Source: Rhizobium sp. Root483D2
Lineage (GTDB): Bacteria > Pseudomonadota > Alphaproteobacteria > Rhizobiales > Rhizobiaceae
DNA length: 58,612 nt
NCBI RefSeq assembly: GCF_001426685.1
Contig: NZ_LMFB01000001.1
Coordinates: forward strand, 126,134 to 184,745
Direction: 5' to 3'
The translations under genes were made by a program, and so were the position numbers. The notes beneath the pieces were generated by a model. The model saw nothing but the letters and a program-made list of their open reading frames with translations. It was not told the DNA's origin and searched no databases. Below, piece by piece: positions 47,711 to 57,196 of this stretch. Each line of letters starts with the position of its first letter. The stretch's first letter is position 1.

Positions 47711-49153
47711 TTACCTTACAGCTTGTAGAAGGGCCGTCATCATGGCGTCCACCGTGCTGACCAATTTTGCCGAAGCCTTGTAGGACTGCTCGAGATCCAG
47801 CAGTTGCGACAATTCTTCATCGAGGCTGACGCCCGTGACATTGCTCAATGCATCCTGCGTCCGCGACAGCATGGCCATCTTGTTGTCATTGGCGGTCGAT
47901 GCGCCGCTTCTGAGCTCTTCCAGCCAGCCGATCGAGGAGGCCGAAAAATCGAGGATGCTGCTGGAGCCATCGAGACCCGTGGACGGGTCGAACGACATGC
48001 TTGTGCCGAGCGACGTCACAAAACTATCGATCAGAGCCGTATAGCCGGAACTGCCTGTTGTATTCGACTTGTAGCCCGGGCCATTGAACCCACCGTCGCG
48101 GATCAGCGTCGGGTCGGTTGCGGCCAGCGGATTGATCGTCAGCGATGCCGCCATGCCGGGGATAGTGGTACCAGCCGCCGGGACCGTGCTGCCCGCCCAG
48201 GTGAAGAGACCCGGTTTTGCCGTTGTGGCCGGTGTGGTGTTTTCCTGAAACAGCGTCACCAGACCACGGGCGATTTCGTCGAGCTGCGACTGAAATTTCG
48301 GCGCTGTCTCGTCGCGCAACTGGAGCAGGCTGGCAAGCTTGCCCTCGCCCGACGTATCGGCGCCCTTGCCGGCCTTCAAGGCCACGCCATCGACATAGAT
48401 CGCGTTACCGGCCGTGGTCGCGCCAAAACCGGGCGTCGCCTGAAACGTGACGGAGCGCGCGGTATTTTCAAACAGGACCGTGCCATCGGATGTGTAGATG
48501 ACGGTGTCGTTGTTGGCGCGGGTCACCGTCGAGATACCGACGACTTCGGAAATCTGGCGAAGCAGCTTGTCGCGCTGGTCGAGCGCGTCGCTGGCATCGG
48601 CGCCGCTGGCCGTTGCGCCTTGGACCGCCCCATTGGCCTTTTCGAATTCGGCCAGCAATCCGTTCAGCTTCTTGACGGAGGCATCGATTTCCTTGTCGGC
48701 ATCGTAGCGCACTTCCTGGACGGCAGCCGATGTCTTGTTCAGCGACTTGGCAAGGTCTGCCGCACTCGACACGGTTGTTGCTGCGATCGATGTGTTGCCG
48801 GGGGTCGCCGCATAGGTCTGCAGGCTGTCGCGGAAGGATTTTAGATAATTCGACGGCGAGGTTTCATAACCATTGCCGCCGAGTGCCGACTTCACAGCTT
48901 CCAGGCCCGTCAAGAGAGCGTCCTGGGCGGAAGCCTGCGAAATGCTCAGCGAGTGCTGTTTCATCAGCGCGTCGTTCTGGGCGCGCTGAATGGAGACGAT
49001 CTGCGCACCGTTGCCGCTCGTGCCGAGCATGGCCATGCGGCGCGAATAATCCGCATTGCTCACATTCTGGATATTCTTCGAAACGAGAGCCGTCTGGGCC
49101 GCCGTGTTGTTGAATATCGTCTGTGCGGTGTTGATGGCTGAAGACAGCGACAT
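47711..49153 (-). CDS. flgK: Hook-filament junction protein FlgK
   Basis: This 480-residue secreted protein has the FlgK N-terminal motif (NTAAQTALVSKNIQNVSNADYSRR) and the C-terminal LDEELSQLLDLEQSYKASAKLVSTVDAMM. It joins hook to filament. It starts 22 bases after flgE. No signal peptide is seen, as expected for a type III substrate. Confidence 0.95.
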   Translation of the reverse strand: MSLSSAINTAQTIFNNTAAQTALVSKNIQNVSNADYSRRMAMLGTSGNGAQIVSIQRAQNDALMKQHSLSISQASAQDALLTGLEAVKSALGGNGYETSPSNYLKSFRDSLQTYAATPGNTSIAATTVSSAADLAKSLNKTSAAVQEVRYDADKEIDASVKKLNGLLAEFEKANGAVQGATASGADASDALDQRDKLLRQISEVVGISTVTRANNDTVIYTSDGTVLFENTARSVTFQATPGFGATTAGNAIYVDGVALKAGKGADTSGEGKLASLLQLRDETAPKFQSQLDEIARGLVTLFQENTTPATTAKPGLFTWAGSTVPAAGTTIPGMAASLTINPLAATDPTLIRDGGFNGPGYKSNTTGSSGYTALIDSFVTSLGTSMSFDPSTGLDGSSSILDFSASSIGWLEELRSGASTANDNKMAMLSRTQDALSNVTGVSLDEELSQLLDLEQSYKASAKLVSTVDAMMTALLQAVR

Positions 49154-49175
49154 GACGCAGACCGTACCTTTTCAA

Positions 49176-50390
49176 TTAACGCTTGAGGTTCACAAGAACG
49201 TCCAGCAGATCCGCACCCGTCTGGAAAACCTTCGAGTTTGCCGTGTAGCTGCGCTGGGACTCGATCATCGCCGTCAACTCGTTGGCGATATCGACATTGG
49301 AGCCTTCGAGGGCACCGGACTGAATGCTGCCGAAATCGCCGGAGCCGGCAAAGCCGGTAACGATGACGCCGGAATCCACGCCCTGCGAATAGACGTTGCC
49401 CGACTGGGGAACGAGGTTGTCCGGGCTCTGGACATTGGCAAGGGCGACGCGGTAGCGCGGGTCGAGATTGCCGTTCTCGTACTTGACGTAGACGATACCG
49501 GCCTTGTCGATCTGATAGCCAGCCACCTTGCTCGGTGCGTTGCCATCGATCTTGCCGCCATCGGGATTGAACTTGTAGCCCAGCTGCGTCGTCTTGGTCA
49601 GATCGATGGTCAGCGAGGCAAGGTTTGCACCCGTGCCGGGAAGGCCGGGCATCGCGGTCGTTGTGACCGACGTGGCTGAGCCCGCTGCCAGGCTGCCGTC
49701 CGCATTGAAGCTCAGGTTGGCTGTGCCCAAATTCGTGCCGGATGTTCGATCAGTGACTGTGACCGTCCATGCATTATCGGCAGTCTTTTTGTAATTGAAG
49801 TCGAGCAGCCGGGAATTGCCCTGACTGTCGAAAACGCTCAACGACGTTGTGGATGCGTCCGTTGACGTCGTGTCGGCAGAGTTCAGGTTAGCACCCATGG
49901 CGCCCTTGGTCGAACCCTTGGCGACCAGGCCATCGGAGGAAAGATTGATCTTGGAAAGGCCATCAAAACCATTGACGACAACCGTCGGATCGACACCCTC
50001 CTGGTATTCATAGCCCATCAGGCTGTAACCGGCGGAATTGACCAGGTTACCATCACCATTCGGCGTGAAAGCGCCGGCACGGGTCAGGAAATTGTTGCCG
50101 TCGGCGCCGGAGACGATGAAGAAACCGCCGCCGCTGATGGCCATGTCGGTGCCGGAGGTCGTGTAGCTGGTCGGGCCCTGTTCCGAAATGCTGTACCGGA
50201 TCTTGGTATCGACGCCGCCGGAATTATAGGAGCCGTTGCTTGTCGGCAGGATCAGCGAGGAGAACTCCGTCGATGCCCGCTTGTAGCCGGTGGTGTTGGC
50301 GTTGGCGATATTTTCCGCGACTGTTCCCAGGCGGTTTGCCTGCGCATTCATGCCGGAACCACCGGTTCGCATCATTCCGTAAAGACTCAT
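49176..50390 (-). CDS. flgE: Flagellar hook protein FlgE
   Basis: This 404-residue hook subunit has the rod/hook N-terminal motif (NRLGTVAENIANANTTGYKRASTEF near residues 20-44). The C-terminal part (SNVDIANELTAMIESQRSYTANSKVFQTGADLLDVLVNL) is of the FlgE type. It is exported by the type III apparatus. It lies 114 bases after rem. Confidence 0.95.
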   Translation of the reverse strand: MSLYGMMRTGGSGMNAQANRLGTVAENIANANTTGYKRASTEFSSLILPTSNGSYNSGGVDTKIRYSISEQGPTSYTTSGTDMAISGGGFFIVSGADGNNFLTRAGAFTPNGDGNLVNSAGYSLMGYEYQEGVDPTVVVNGFDGLSKINLSSDGLVAKGSTKGAMGANLNSADTTSTDASTTSLSVFDSQGNSRLLDFNYKKTADNAWTVTVTDRTSGTNLGTANLSFNADGSLAAGSATSVTTTAMPGLPGTGANLASLTIDLTKTTQLGYKFNPDGGKIDGNAPSKVAGYQIDKAGIVYVKYENGNLDPRYRVALANVQSPDNLVPQSGNVYSQGVDSGVIVTGFAGSGDFGSIQSGALEGSNVDIANELTAMIESQRSYTANSKVFQTGADLLDVLVNLKR

Positions 50391-50504
50391 GTCCGATCCT
50401 CGTTTTCGTCGTTATGGAAAGACTATGGGGCGGGCCTTGCGTGAACCTGTCTTGGGCACCGGTTTGGGGCGCCGGATGCCGCACATCCGGACCCCCGTTG
50501 CAGA

Positions 50505-51176
50505 TCAGCTCCAGTCGATGCAGTAGCCAAGGAAACGCTTGGAATCGATGGGATCAAAACCCAGCCGCTTGCGCAGCTTCTTGCGCAGCTTGCTGATATG
50601 GCTTTCGACGACGTTCTCTTCGACGTCCTCATCGAAAATGCCGTAAATCGCGTTGAAAATCTGGGACTTGGATACACGGCGTCCGCGATTGGAGACCAGA
50701 TATTCCAGAATGCGGCGCTCGCGGCGCGGCAAGGCGAAAACTTCACCCTGAACTTCCGGATCCCGGCCATCGGAAAACACCCGGATCGGGCCGATATCGG
50801 TGAAATTCACCAGGGCCTTCAGGCGGCGGCGGATCGCTGCGGCCCGCGCCAGGATTTCGCGGGGATGAACCGGCTTGCGCACGACATCATCGACACCACA
50901 GTCGAAGAACGCCAGCGTTGTTTCCAGAGACGGGCTGTCGCTGATTGCAATCACCGGTGCCGTCGAACGGTCCCGGATGGCGCGTGGAAGGCTCATGGCC
51001 TTTTCGCCCTGGCCGATCAGGAAAGCCTCGACCGCGTCGATATCGCTATCGGCCGCCTTCGAAACCCAATCGCCGAATTCGCTGGGATCGAACCCTTGAG
51101 AGGGCACGCCCTCGCGTCCGAACAGTGAAGTATATCCGTCTTTTACAAGCTCACGCTCATCAACCACTACGATCAT
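50505..51176 (-). CDS. rem: OmpR-type motility activator Rem
   Basis: This 223-residue two-domain regulator has a receiver-like domain at 1-118 and an OmpR winged helix at about 125-220 ([31 protein letters not shown]). The conserved Lys is present (RKPVHP, Lys101). The phospho-acceptor Asp expected near residue 50 is not obvious ([10 protein letters not shown]) and the acidic pair at the start is reduced to DE, so it may act without phosphorylation. Rem activates late flagellar genes in Sinorhizobium. No kinase gene is adjacent. Two CtrA-type boxes lie upstream. Confidence 0.9.
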   Translation of the reverse strand: MIVVVDERELVKDGYTSLFGREGVPSQGFDPSEFGDWVSKAADSDIDAVEAFLIGQGEKAMSLPRAIRDRSTAPVIAISDSPSLETTLAFFDCGVDDVVRKPVHPREILARAAAIRRRLKALVNFTDIGPIRVFSDGRDPEVQGEVFALPRRERRILEYLVSNRGRRVSKSQIFNAIYGIFDEDVEENVVESHISKLRKKLRKRLGFDPIDSKRFLGYCIDWS

Positions 51177-51456
51177 TCGTCCGCCTCCGAATCAGTATCG
51201 CGTCTCTATGGTTAAGAGGTACGAATCGGGGGATTCATGAACAACTATGGAATGTGAGTGACTGAAATTAATAGTAGATTAAGATTTGTGTGCCGATTTG
51301 AACTAGATGTAGTGGCAATGTCCAATTCTGGCACTAAATTTCATGTGGAAACGTTAACAGCGTATTAAGAAACAGCTTGTGGTCATTTTTCTATCTCAAT
51401 GTTGCCGCAATCCGTTGAAGCAGCAAAAGCGATTGTTAATTCACTCATAGATTGAG
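51177..51456. promoter_or_regulatory. AT-rich rem upstream region with two CtrA-type boxes
   Basis: TTAA-N7-TTAA occurs exactly at 51268-51282 and at 51354-51368, 92 and 178 bases upstream of the rem start. The region is clearly richer in A and T than its neighbours. A weak dyad (ACTCA-N5-TGAGT, 51443-51457) touches the stop codon of the lytic transglycosylase gene and may be part of the preceding transcript's end. Confidence 0.65.
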
Positions 51457-52023
51457 TTATTGGCAAAAATTCGTCGCGTTTGTTGTCCATTTTCCATAGC
51501 CGGTTGCGACCAGATTGGCGATGACCCGGCAGACATATTTCTTTTGCGCGGGATCATTGTTCGGTCCGGCGTGATAGCGAGCGACGGCCATGGTCCAGGT
51601 TTCGTGCCGGGCATGAAGATTGGAGAGGAATTTTGCCGCGTATTCGACATTCTTCCGCGGGTTCAGCATCTCGTCCGGCGATGTAAAATTCTCGCCATGG
51701 AAGTAATAATTGATCTGCATGCAACCAAGATCGATCAGCTTGGCCCCTTGCGCCCTGGCAGAGGCAAAGCGCTGAAGAACGTCTCCGGCGCTGTTTTCGA
51801 AATATGCCTTGCCCTCGATGTTCATGGCGAACGGCTGCAGCGATCCCTTTCTGCCGGTCTCCGTCAACCCGACGGAATAGAGGATGCCCTCGGGGATCTG
51901 ATACTTCGCCGCCGCTGCCGTGATCTCGCTTTCGCAAACGCCTACATTTGCCTGCGCGTTACATATAGACATCACCAGTGCGGTTAAGCTCAGCCCCAGA
52001 AGACGCATCGCCCGTACCGTCAT
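51457..52023 (-). CDS. Periplasmic lytic transglycosylase (SLT domain)
   Basis: The start at 52023 gives a signal peptide (LLGLSLTALVMSICNAQA) and a 188-residue product. The catalytic Glu is in SVGLTETGRKG, followed by LIDLGCMQINYYFHG, KNVEYAAKFLSNLH and AVARYHAG, the order of SLT family 1. It cuts peptidoglycan, probably to let the flagellar rod through, since FlgJ here lacks a muramidase half. Its start lies 65 bases inside fliK in another frame. A longer frame up to 52173 is only overlap. Confidence 0.85.
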   Translation of the reverse strand: MTVRAMRLLGLSLTALVMSICNAQANVGVCESEITAAAAKYQIPEGILYSVGLTETGRKGSLQPFAMNIEGKAYFENSAGDVLQRFASARAQGAKLIDLGCMQINYYFHGENFTSPDEMLNPRKNVEYAAKFLSNLHARHETWTMAVARYHAGPNNDPAQKKYVCRVIANLVATGYGKWTTNATNFCQ

Positions 52024-53509
52024 TGCCTGTCCACCTTTCGCGGCCCTGTTGCTGGCCGCCATTGTCATTGCGCTGACCGCGCGTGCCATCGCCGGCCGTT
52101 TCGCGGCCCTGCTGTCCAGCCTGGGGCTGGGCCTGCTGCTGCGCGGTGTTGCTGCCGGATGCATCGGAAGCATTGAAGACGATATTGACCTGATCGACGG
52201 CGAAGCCCTGCGCGCGCAAGGCCTTGACCATTGCGCTCTGATCGTCGCTCAACTGCCGGAAAGCATCGCCGGTCTCCACCTTGATCTCGACATGCAATTC
52301 ATCGTCCTTGAGCCGCAGCGTCGCCGTGACCATGCCGAGGTCGATCGGGTGCATCTGGATCTTCAAGCTGTTGAGAACCTTGCCGGTCGCGGCCTGCGTC
52401 AAGGGTGTTTCCGCAGCGGCGCTTGGCTGAAGCGCACGGGCCCATTCCGGATTGCCGGCGATCTGGCTGGTGACAGCAGCTGCGTTGCCGGCGGGCGCCA
52501 GCCCGAGGTAGCGGCGCGCCTCCACGACGGTGACGGTCTCAGCCTTGGCTCCGGCAGCGGACGCCTCGTTCTTCGCCAAGGTCTTGTCGCCGTCCGAAGC
52601 CACGCTCATCGACACCGCCTGCCCTTTGCCATCGGCCCGCGCGAAGCGGAACACCTGGTCGGAACCGGCCTGGGTCGCATTCTTCACGGCGTTTTCATCA
52701 CTGGCAGCGTGAGCGTCGGCTTTCGCCGCATCCTTAACGGCAGGCTTACCCTCGCCCGCGCGCTCTGCAAGCGCTTGGAATTCCGACATGGCCGGTGTCG
52801 TGTCCGCGCCAGTGGGTACATTTGTGGCCGCTGGTTTCAGGCTTGCATCGAGAAGGCTGAGCAACTGGCTGACATCGCCGGTTGCCACAGCAGCCGCATC
52901 GTCCGGCGGGGCCGTTACCAGAGCATCATCGGGCGTGCCGCCGCTGTGTTTGCCAGGGTTGGCTTGGGTATTTTTGATGAGGCCGGCGATCTTTTCACTG
53001 GCAGGCGCGTCGAGGGTCTTGCCCGCATCCTCGCCAATTCCAGAAAAGTCCGCCTGAGCCAAGGTGAATTTTTGCGCGTGATCGCCCTTTGCAGCCGGCG
53101 CTGCACCCTGCGCCGGGACGGTCTTGCCGGTGGCATGGAGGTCGGCCGCGTTGGAAGAGCCAAGGGAGGGTTTCATGAAGCGATTGTTGTCCGGTGCATC
53201 ATCCTGCGGGGGCACGAGGCCGCTCGCTTCGTCGCCGAAAGCAGGCGTGTCGATGCCGCTCTCTCTGGACGATGCGGCAAGCGCTTCCGCCGCCGACTTG
53301 AGCGACGGAGTGGGATTGCCATCGGCACCTGATTTGCCGCTGATCGAGATCACCGGCTGCTTCTTCTTGCCGGCGTCGGCAAAGGCATTCTCGAAGGCGG
53401 ACTTCTGATTGGCGGCGTCGAGATCCAGCGACTTGCCCGCGCCTTTGGCGCCAGCTTTGCCGGACCTTGCGGGACTTGCGCCCAGAAGGGTGTCGTCTAC
53501 GAATGTCAT
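51959..53509 (-). CDS. fliK: Hook-length control protein FliK
   Basis: This 516-residue protein has a low-complexity, Ala/Asp/Lys-rich N-terminal part of about 370 residues. It is followed by the conserved FliK C-terminal domain (LKIQMHPIDLGMVTATLRLKDDELHVEIKVETGDAFRQLSDDQSAMVKALRAQGF at about 375-430). A Gln/Gly-rich tail ends the protein. It was once called motD in rhizobia. It measures the hook and switches export specificity. It overlaps motC by four bases. Confidence 0.9.
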   Translation of the reverse strand: MTFVDDTLLGASPARSGKAGAKGAGKSLDLDAANQKSAFENAFADAGKKKQPVISISGKSGADGNPTPSLKSAAEALAASSRESGIDTPAFGDEASGLVPPQDDAPDNNRFMKPSLGSSNAADLHATGKTVPAQGAAPAAKGDHAQKFTLAQADFSGIGEDAGKTLDAPASEKIAGLIKNTQANPGKHSGGTPDDALVTAPPDDAAAVATGDVSQLLSLLDASLKPAATNVPTGADTTPAMSEFQALAERAGEGKPAVKDAAKADAHAASDENAVKNATQAGSDQVFRFARADGKGQAVSMSVASDGDKTLAKNEASAAGAKAETVTVVEARRYLGLAPAGNAAAVTSQIAGNPEWARALQPSAAAETPLTQAATGKVLNSLKIQMHPIDLGMVTATLRLKDDELHVEIKVETGDAFRQLSDDQSAMVKALRAQGFAVDQVNIVFNASDASGSNTAQQQAQPQAGQQGRETAGDGTRGQRNDNGGQQQGRERWTGNDGTGDASSGAELNRTGDVYM

Positions 53510-54813
53510 TGTTGGTCTTCCCCCTTCAGGAGAGAATCAATCTCGTCGAGCTTCGAGCGGCCTGTGCTCAAAAACGCGTCGAGAACCGGATCAGCAGGCT
53601 CCTTTTCGGACAAGGCCGCTTGCGGCACCGCATCCGGTTGAGCCGCCTTCAAGGCCGCTTCCGATGCCGGTGTTGCAAACGGACTGTCGCCGCTGCCGGT
53701 AACTCCCCCGCCCTCCTCCATGGTCGTATCGGATTTGACATTAGAAACAGTTGCTTGCGTCAGGCTTTCTAATTCGGGCACGCGCAGCACTTCCTGCGCA
53801 ACCACGTTTGCCGCCCGGCGCAAGGCGCGGTCCCTGGGCGACAACTCCGCTTCGGGAATGGCGCTGATATCCTTGACCGCTTCGAGAATGCCTTTGGAGG
53901 GAATGCCGACCAGACCGGAATAGAGGCTGGCCAGAGCCTTCGGGCCTGCATCCGCAACATCCGAAAGGTCCTGCGCCCGCGTCGAGGCGAGCGTTGCCAG
54001 TTCCTGCATACCACCGATCGCCGCACGGCGGGCAATGCGCAGATAGACCTCGCGCTGGCGGGGTTTGTCCATGAAGCCCAGAATTTCCTGGATCTTTGCT
54101 TCGGTCTCTTCGTTGTAATTGGCGACTGCCAGCTCGACAAAGACATCGGCAAACTGGCTGGCATAAGGAGACGTCAAAAACCGCCGGGCATAGGAAAGCG
54201 AATAGGCAAAGCCCTTCTGCGGCATGCCGCCACGGGTCGCCAGCGCAATCGAACGCCGCAAGGCAGCTTCCTCGATATTGGTGCCGGGAGATGTCAGCCG
54301 CGCCCAATCGTAATATTCGATCGACTTGACCGGATTCTGCTGCGCTGTGGCATTGCCCAGCACCAGATAGAGATAGGGTCCGACCCGAGAATTGCGGTAT
54401 TCCGGAACGGCCTTGGCCAGGTTTTCGACCATCAGCCCGCCCTTACCGGCCAGATAATGGCTGAGTGCATCGACGACGCGGGTATCGAAATTGCCTTCGA
54501 TATCGTGGTTGGCGAGATAGGACAGGGTTTCCGGATTGCCGCCGCTCATCGCATAGATAAAGGCCGCATCGACATTGCGCGGATCATTGAACACCGCTGT
54601 GTCGGCCTCGCGCAGCCGCTTGTCGACCGCCGCCAGCATGAAGCGCTGCATGTCGGCTGCGGAATGATCGCCAAGAACAATGGCGTCCTGGATGGCCTGC
54701 AGCGAACGCAGCATCTTGTACGGCGGCAGGTCTTCCGGCCCCTGCGCATGCGCCGCTACTGCCGGGCCGGCGGCACAAGCGCAGAGAAGGAGGGTGCGGA
54801 TCGCCTTCAACAT
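53506..54813 (-). CDS. motC: Periplasmic motility protein MotC
   Basis: The ATG at 54813 starts a signal peptide (LKAIRTLLLCACAAGPAVAAHA) and gives 435 residues. The mature part is mainly helical up to about residue 330 and then turns Pro/Ser/Ala-rich. MotC is a rhizobial protein that helps MotB in the periplasm. It starts five bases after motB and overlaps fliK by four. Confidence 0.92.
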   Translation of the reverse strand: MLKAIRTLLLCACAAGPAVAAHAQGPEDLPPYKMLRSLQAIQDAIVLGDHSAADMQRFMLAAVDKRLREADTAVFNDPRNVDAAFIYAMSGGNPETLSYLANHDIEGNFDTRVVDALSHYLAGKGGLMVENLAKAVPEYRNSRVGPYLYLVLGNATAQQNPVKSIEYYDWARLTSPGTNIEEAALRRSIALATRGGMPQKGFAYSLSYARRFLTSPYASQFADVFVELAVANYNEETEAKIQEILGFMDKPRQREVYLRIARRAAIGGMQELATLASTRAQDLSDVADAGPKALASLYSGLVGIPSKGILEAVKDISAIPEAELSPRDRALRRAANVVAQEVLRVPELESLTQATVSNVKSDTTMEEGGGVTGSGDSPFATPASEAALKAAQPDAVPQAALSEKEPADPVLDAFLSTGRSKLDEIDSLLKGEDQQ

Positions 54814-54818
54814 GACAA

Positions 54819-56009
54819 TCAGCCCTGGTTCGTCTGCAGCAGGATTTCGATACGGCGATTGACCGGCGCCATCGGATCCTTGGTATCCTGCAGGCGCTTG
54901 TCGGCAAAGCCGCTGATCTGGCTGACGCGGTTCTCGGCAAGGCCGCCACGGACGAGCATGTAATAGGCGCTCTGGGCGCGGTCGGACGAGAGCCGCCAAT
55001 TGTCATAGGCGCCCCGCTTGAACGGCCGCGCGTCGGTATGGCCGCGAATGGCGATGGCGCCGCTGCGGGCAGACAGGAGCTTGCCGATCTTTTCCATGGC
55101 AATGACCATGTCTCTTTCCGGAACGGCAGAACCGAGCCCGAACATCGGCGTATTCGCCTGTTCGCTGATCGTCACCAGAAGCCCGCCTTCGGTCGGCGTG
55201 ACCAGCAGCCCCTCGGCAAGCTTGCCGGCTGAGCCGCCGATTTCCTTCTCGATATCGGCCTTCAGGGATTTGGCGGCGTCCTCGCCAGCCTTTGTGGTTG
55301 TGGCTGCATCTGCCGGCTGCGCGATTGCCGCGTCAGCCTGGTCCTTGCCTGCCTCAGGCTTCGTCTTCGTTTCGTCTGTCGAACCGTTTCCGGCTTTGGC
55401 CTCCAGGCTGTCGCCGCCCTTTTCGGCGTTCTGCAGCTCGACCTGCTTGGTCCAGAAATCCGGGTCGAACGGGTCACGATAGGCTTCGCCGCCATCGGCG
55501 CCGGTCGCAGGCCCAGATGTCGATGCGCCGCCCTCACCCTTGGCACTGATATTGGCGTTGCGCCCGGTCTCGTTGACGATCTCGGACATCACCGAATAGG
55601 GATTTTCGAAGAAGTCCGCGTCGGAATATTGGGTTTCCTCGCCGGAGGTCGCCGTCATGTCGTCGCCGTTTTTCGCCGATCCGCCCGTCTTCGTTTCGGT
55701 GCCATCGACCTTTGACTTCATCTGGTCTTCTTCGCCCTTGGCATCCTTGGCCGGCTGCTTGACGCCCTTTTCCGAGGGCTTGGCATCGGTCAGTTGCACC
55801 GGGTTGAAATAGGATGCGAGCGCCGCCTTGGTCTGCGGATTGGCGGCGTTGATCAGCCACATGACGAGAAAGAACGCCATCATCGCCGTCATGAAGTCGG
55901 CATAGGCAATCTTCCAGGCGCCGCCATGGTGGCCATCATGCCCGCCGCTATGGCGCTTGATGATGATGATTTCGTTCTTGCCGTGGTGATGGCCTTCGTT
56001 CTCGCTCAT
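54819..56009 (-). CDS. motB: Flagellar stator protein MotB
   Basis: This 396-residue protein has a His-rich cytoplasmic start and one membrane helix (YADFMTAMMAFFLVMWLI) carrying the proton-accepting Asp. A long linker of about 200 residues, rich in Lys, Gly and Asp, follows. The C-terminal OmpA-like peptidoglycan-binding domain (IRGHTDARPF, RLSSDRAQSAYYML) completes it. The linker is longer than in enteric MotB, as in rhizobia. motA is not in the window. The start overlaps the FliH-like gene by four bases. Confidence 0.94.
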   Translation of the reverse strand: MSENEGHHHGKNEIIIIKRHSGGHDGHHGGAWKIAYADFMTAMMAFFLVMWLINAANPQTKAALASYFNPVQLTDAKPSEKGVKQPAKDAKGEEDQMKSKVDGTETKTGGSAKNGDDMTATSGEETQYSDADFFENPYSVMSEIVNETGRNANISAKGEGGASTSGPATGADGGEAYRDPFDPDFWTKQVELQNAEKGGDSLEAKAGNGSTDETKTKPEAGKDQADAAIAQPADAATTTKAGEDAAKSLKADIEKEIGGSAGKLAEGLLVTPTEGGLLVTISEQANTPMFGLGSAVPERDMVIAMEKIGKLLSARSGAIAIRGHTDARPFKRGAYDNWRLSSDRAQSAYYMLVRGGLAENRVSQISGFADKRLQDTKDPMAPVNRRIEILLQTNQG

Positions 56010-56662
56010 GCCAGCACCTTGCCAACGGTATCGGCCCAAGCGGCCATGCGCGTCACCAGAATGGAATCACCGAACTCGACCGAAAGATCGATATCGTCGG
56101 CTTCCTGATGGCGGAAAACCAGGGTTTCGTCATCGAGATGCCGCTTCAGCGCCTCGAACTGGGTGACCGGACCCTTTACCAGGATCTTTGCGCCGTCGCC
56201 GGCACCCACGGACTGCGTGATCACCCGGGCGAGATCGGCAATGGATTTCTGCACCAGCACGTCATTCATGACCGGGGCCAGCACCCGCGCCGTCTGGTCC
56301 GACATCATGGTTACCAGCTGCGATCCCATATCGGAAAAACGGTCATAGATCATGGCGGCAATTTCGTTTTCACACCGCACGCGCATGGCGTCCAGTTCGG
56401 CAGCGTGGCGCGCGGACAAGGCGGCAATTTCGGCCTCCCGAAGTGCCTGCTGCTCGCCTTCAGCTTCGCGGCGCCCCTGCGCAAACGCCTCGCGGCGCTC
56501 AGCGTCAATGTCGATCTGCGGCTGCACCGGCGGCTTCATGGCAAACGTACCGTTGGCCGGAAAGTCGTCGTCCAGGTCCGGAAAATACCGGGGTGGAAGC
56601 AGGGACAGTTCGACTTTCGGGGCGCTGAAATCCTTGAGATAACGCGAAATGGACGCGGTCAT
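56006..56662 (-). CDS. FliH-like protein
   Basis: This 218-residue soluble protein has a Pro-rich start, a strongly charged helix of FliH/SctL type (RREAFAQGRREAEGEQQALREAEIAALSARHAAELDAM at about 56-94), and a C-terminal alpha/beta part. FliH ties the ATPase FliI to the export gate. The ATG at 56662 follows GGGAGG. It heads the motB-motC-fliK unit by a four-base overlap. Confidence 0.65.
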   Translation of the reverse strand: MTASISRYLKDFSAPKVELSLLPPRYFPDLDDDFPANGTFAMKPPVQPQIDIDAERREAFAQGRREAEGEQQALREAEIAALSARHAAELDAMRVRCENEIAAMIYDRFSDMGSQLVTMMSDQTARVLAPVMNDVLVQKSIADLARVITQSVGAGDGAKILVKGPVTQFEALKRHLDDETLVFRHQEADDIDLSVEFGDSILVTRMAAWADTVGKVLA

Positions 56663-57196
56663 CGGCGGCCTCCCGTAACCGGGGCCACGGCCAGGCCGGC
56701 TGCCCGTTTTTGTGCGGACGGCAGGGGCCTGAAAAGCCTGAGAACATAAGACTGTGACACTTCCGGAATGTCTCCCCAAGGACCCTGTGGGAGCGGGAGT
56801 GCCGCAGGGCCCGAACATTTTCAATCCGTACCAGCCCGGCGCCGGACGAACCGGCAGCGCAGGCGGTATACAAAGGCAACACAACAATCATGTCGGCTGG
56901 CAACCCGGATGAGGATGGTTGCGATTGAAGACTATCCGGTCAAACTTGTGCGAAAATGTAGGTCACGGGATATATCCGGGTCTGGCGGGAAAGTCCGCCG
57001 TGATATCGGCCTTAAGGACAAGACCGGTCAACCGGAATAAGGTGTTGGACCGCGCCTGGGCAATGAGCGCGGTCCAACCGTTTCCACCTGCCGATGACCG
57101 CGGCTTGGCGGAAAAGTCTTCGCGGCCCCGAAAAAGGGAGCAGCGATGGGACATGCGCGAACCGGTTTCGTGCCCGCCGGTCCGGCGCATCTGCGC
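56663..57196. other. Intergenic region between flagellin and the FliH-like gene
   Basis: This 534-base gap holds the promoter of the FliH-like/motBC/fliK unit and the 3' end of the flagellin transcript. Its clearest structure is a 12-bp inverted repeat (57044-57055 with 57067-57078, loop of 11), which could end the flagellin message but has no T run. Plus-strand frames here lack ribosome sites and known products. No TTAA-N7-TTAA box was seen. Confidence 0.5.

Noticed and set aside
51443..51457. Dyad ACTCA-N5-TGAGT as a terminator
   Set aside because: Arms are only five A/T-rich base pairs and it touches the stop codon; too weak to call.
57044..57078. 12-bp inverted repeat as a flagellin terminator
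   Set aside because: It is a strong stem but has no T run and lies about 120 bases past the stop, so it was not called as a terminator.
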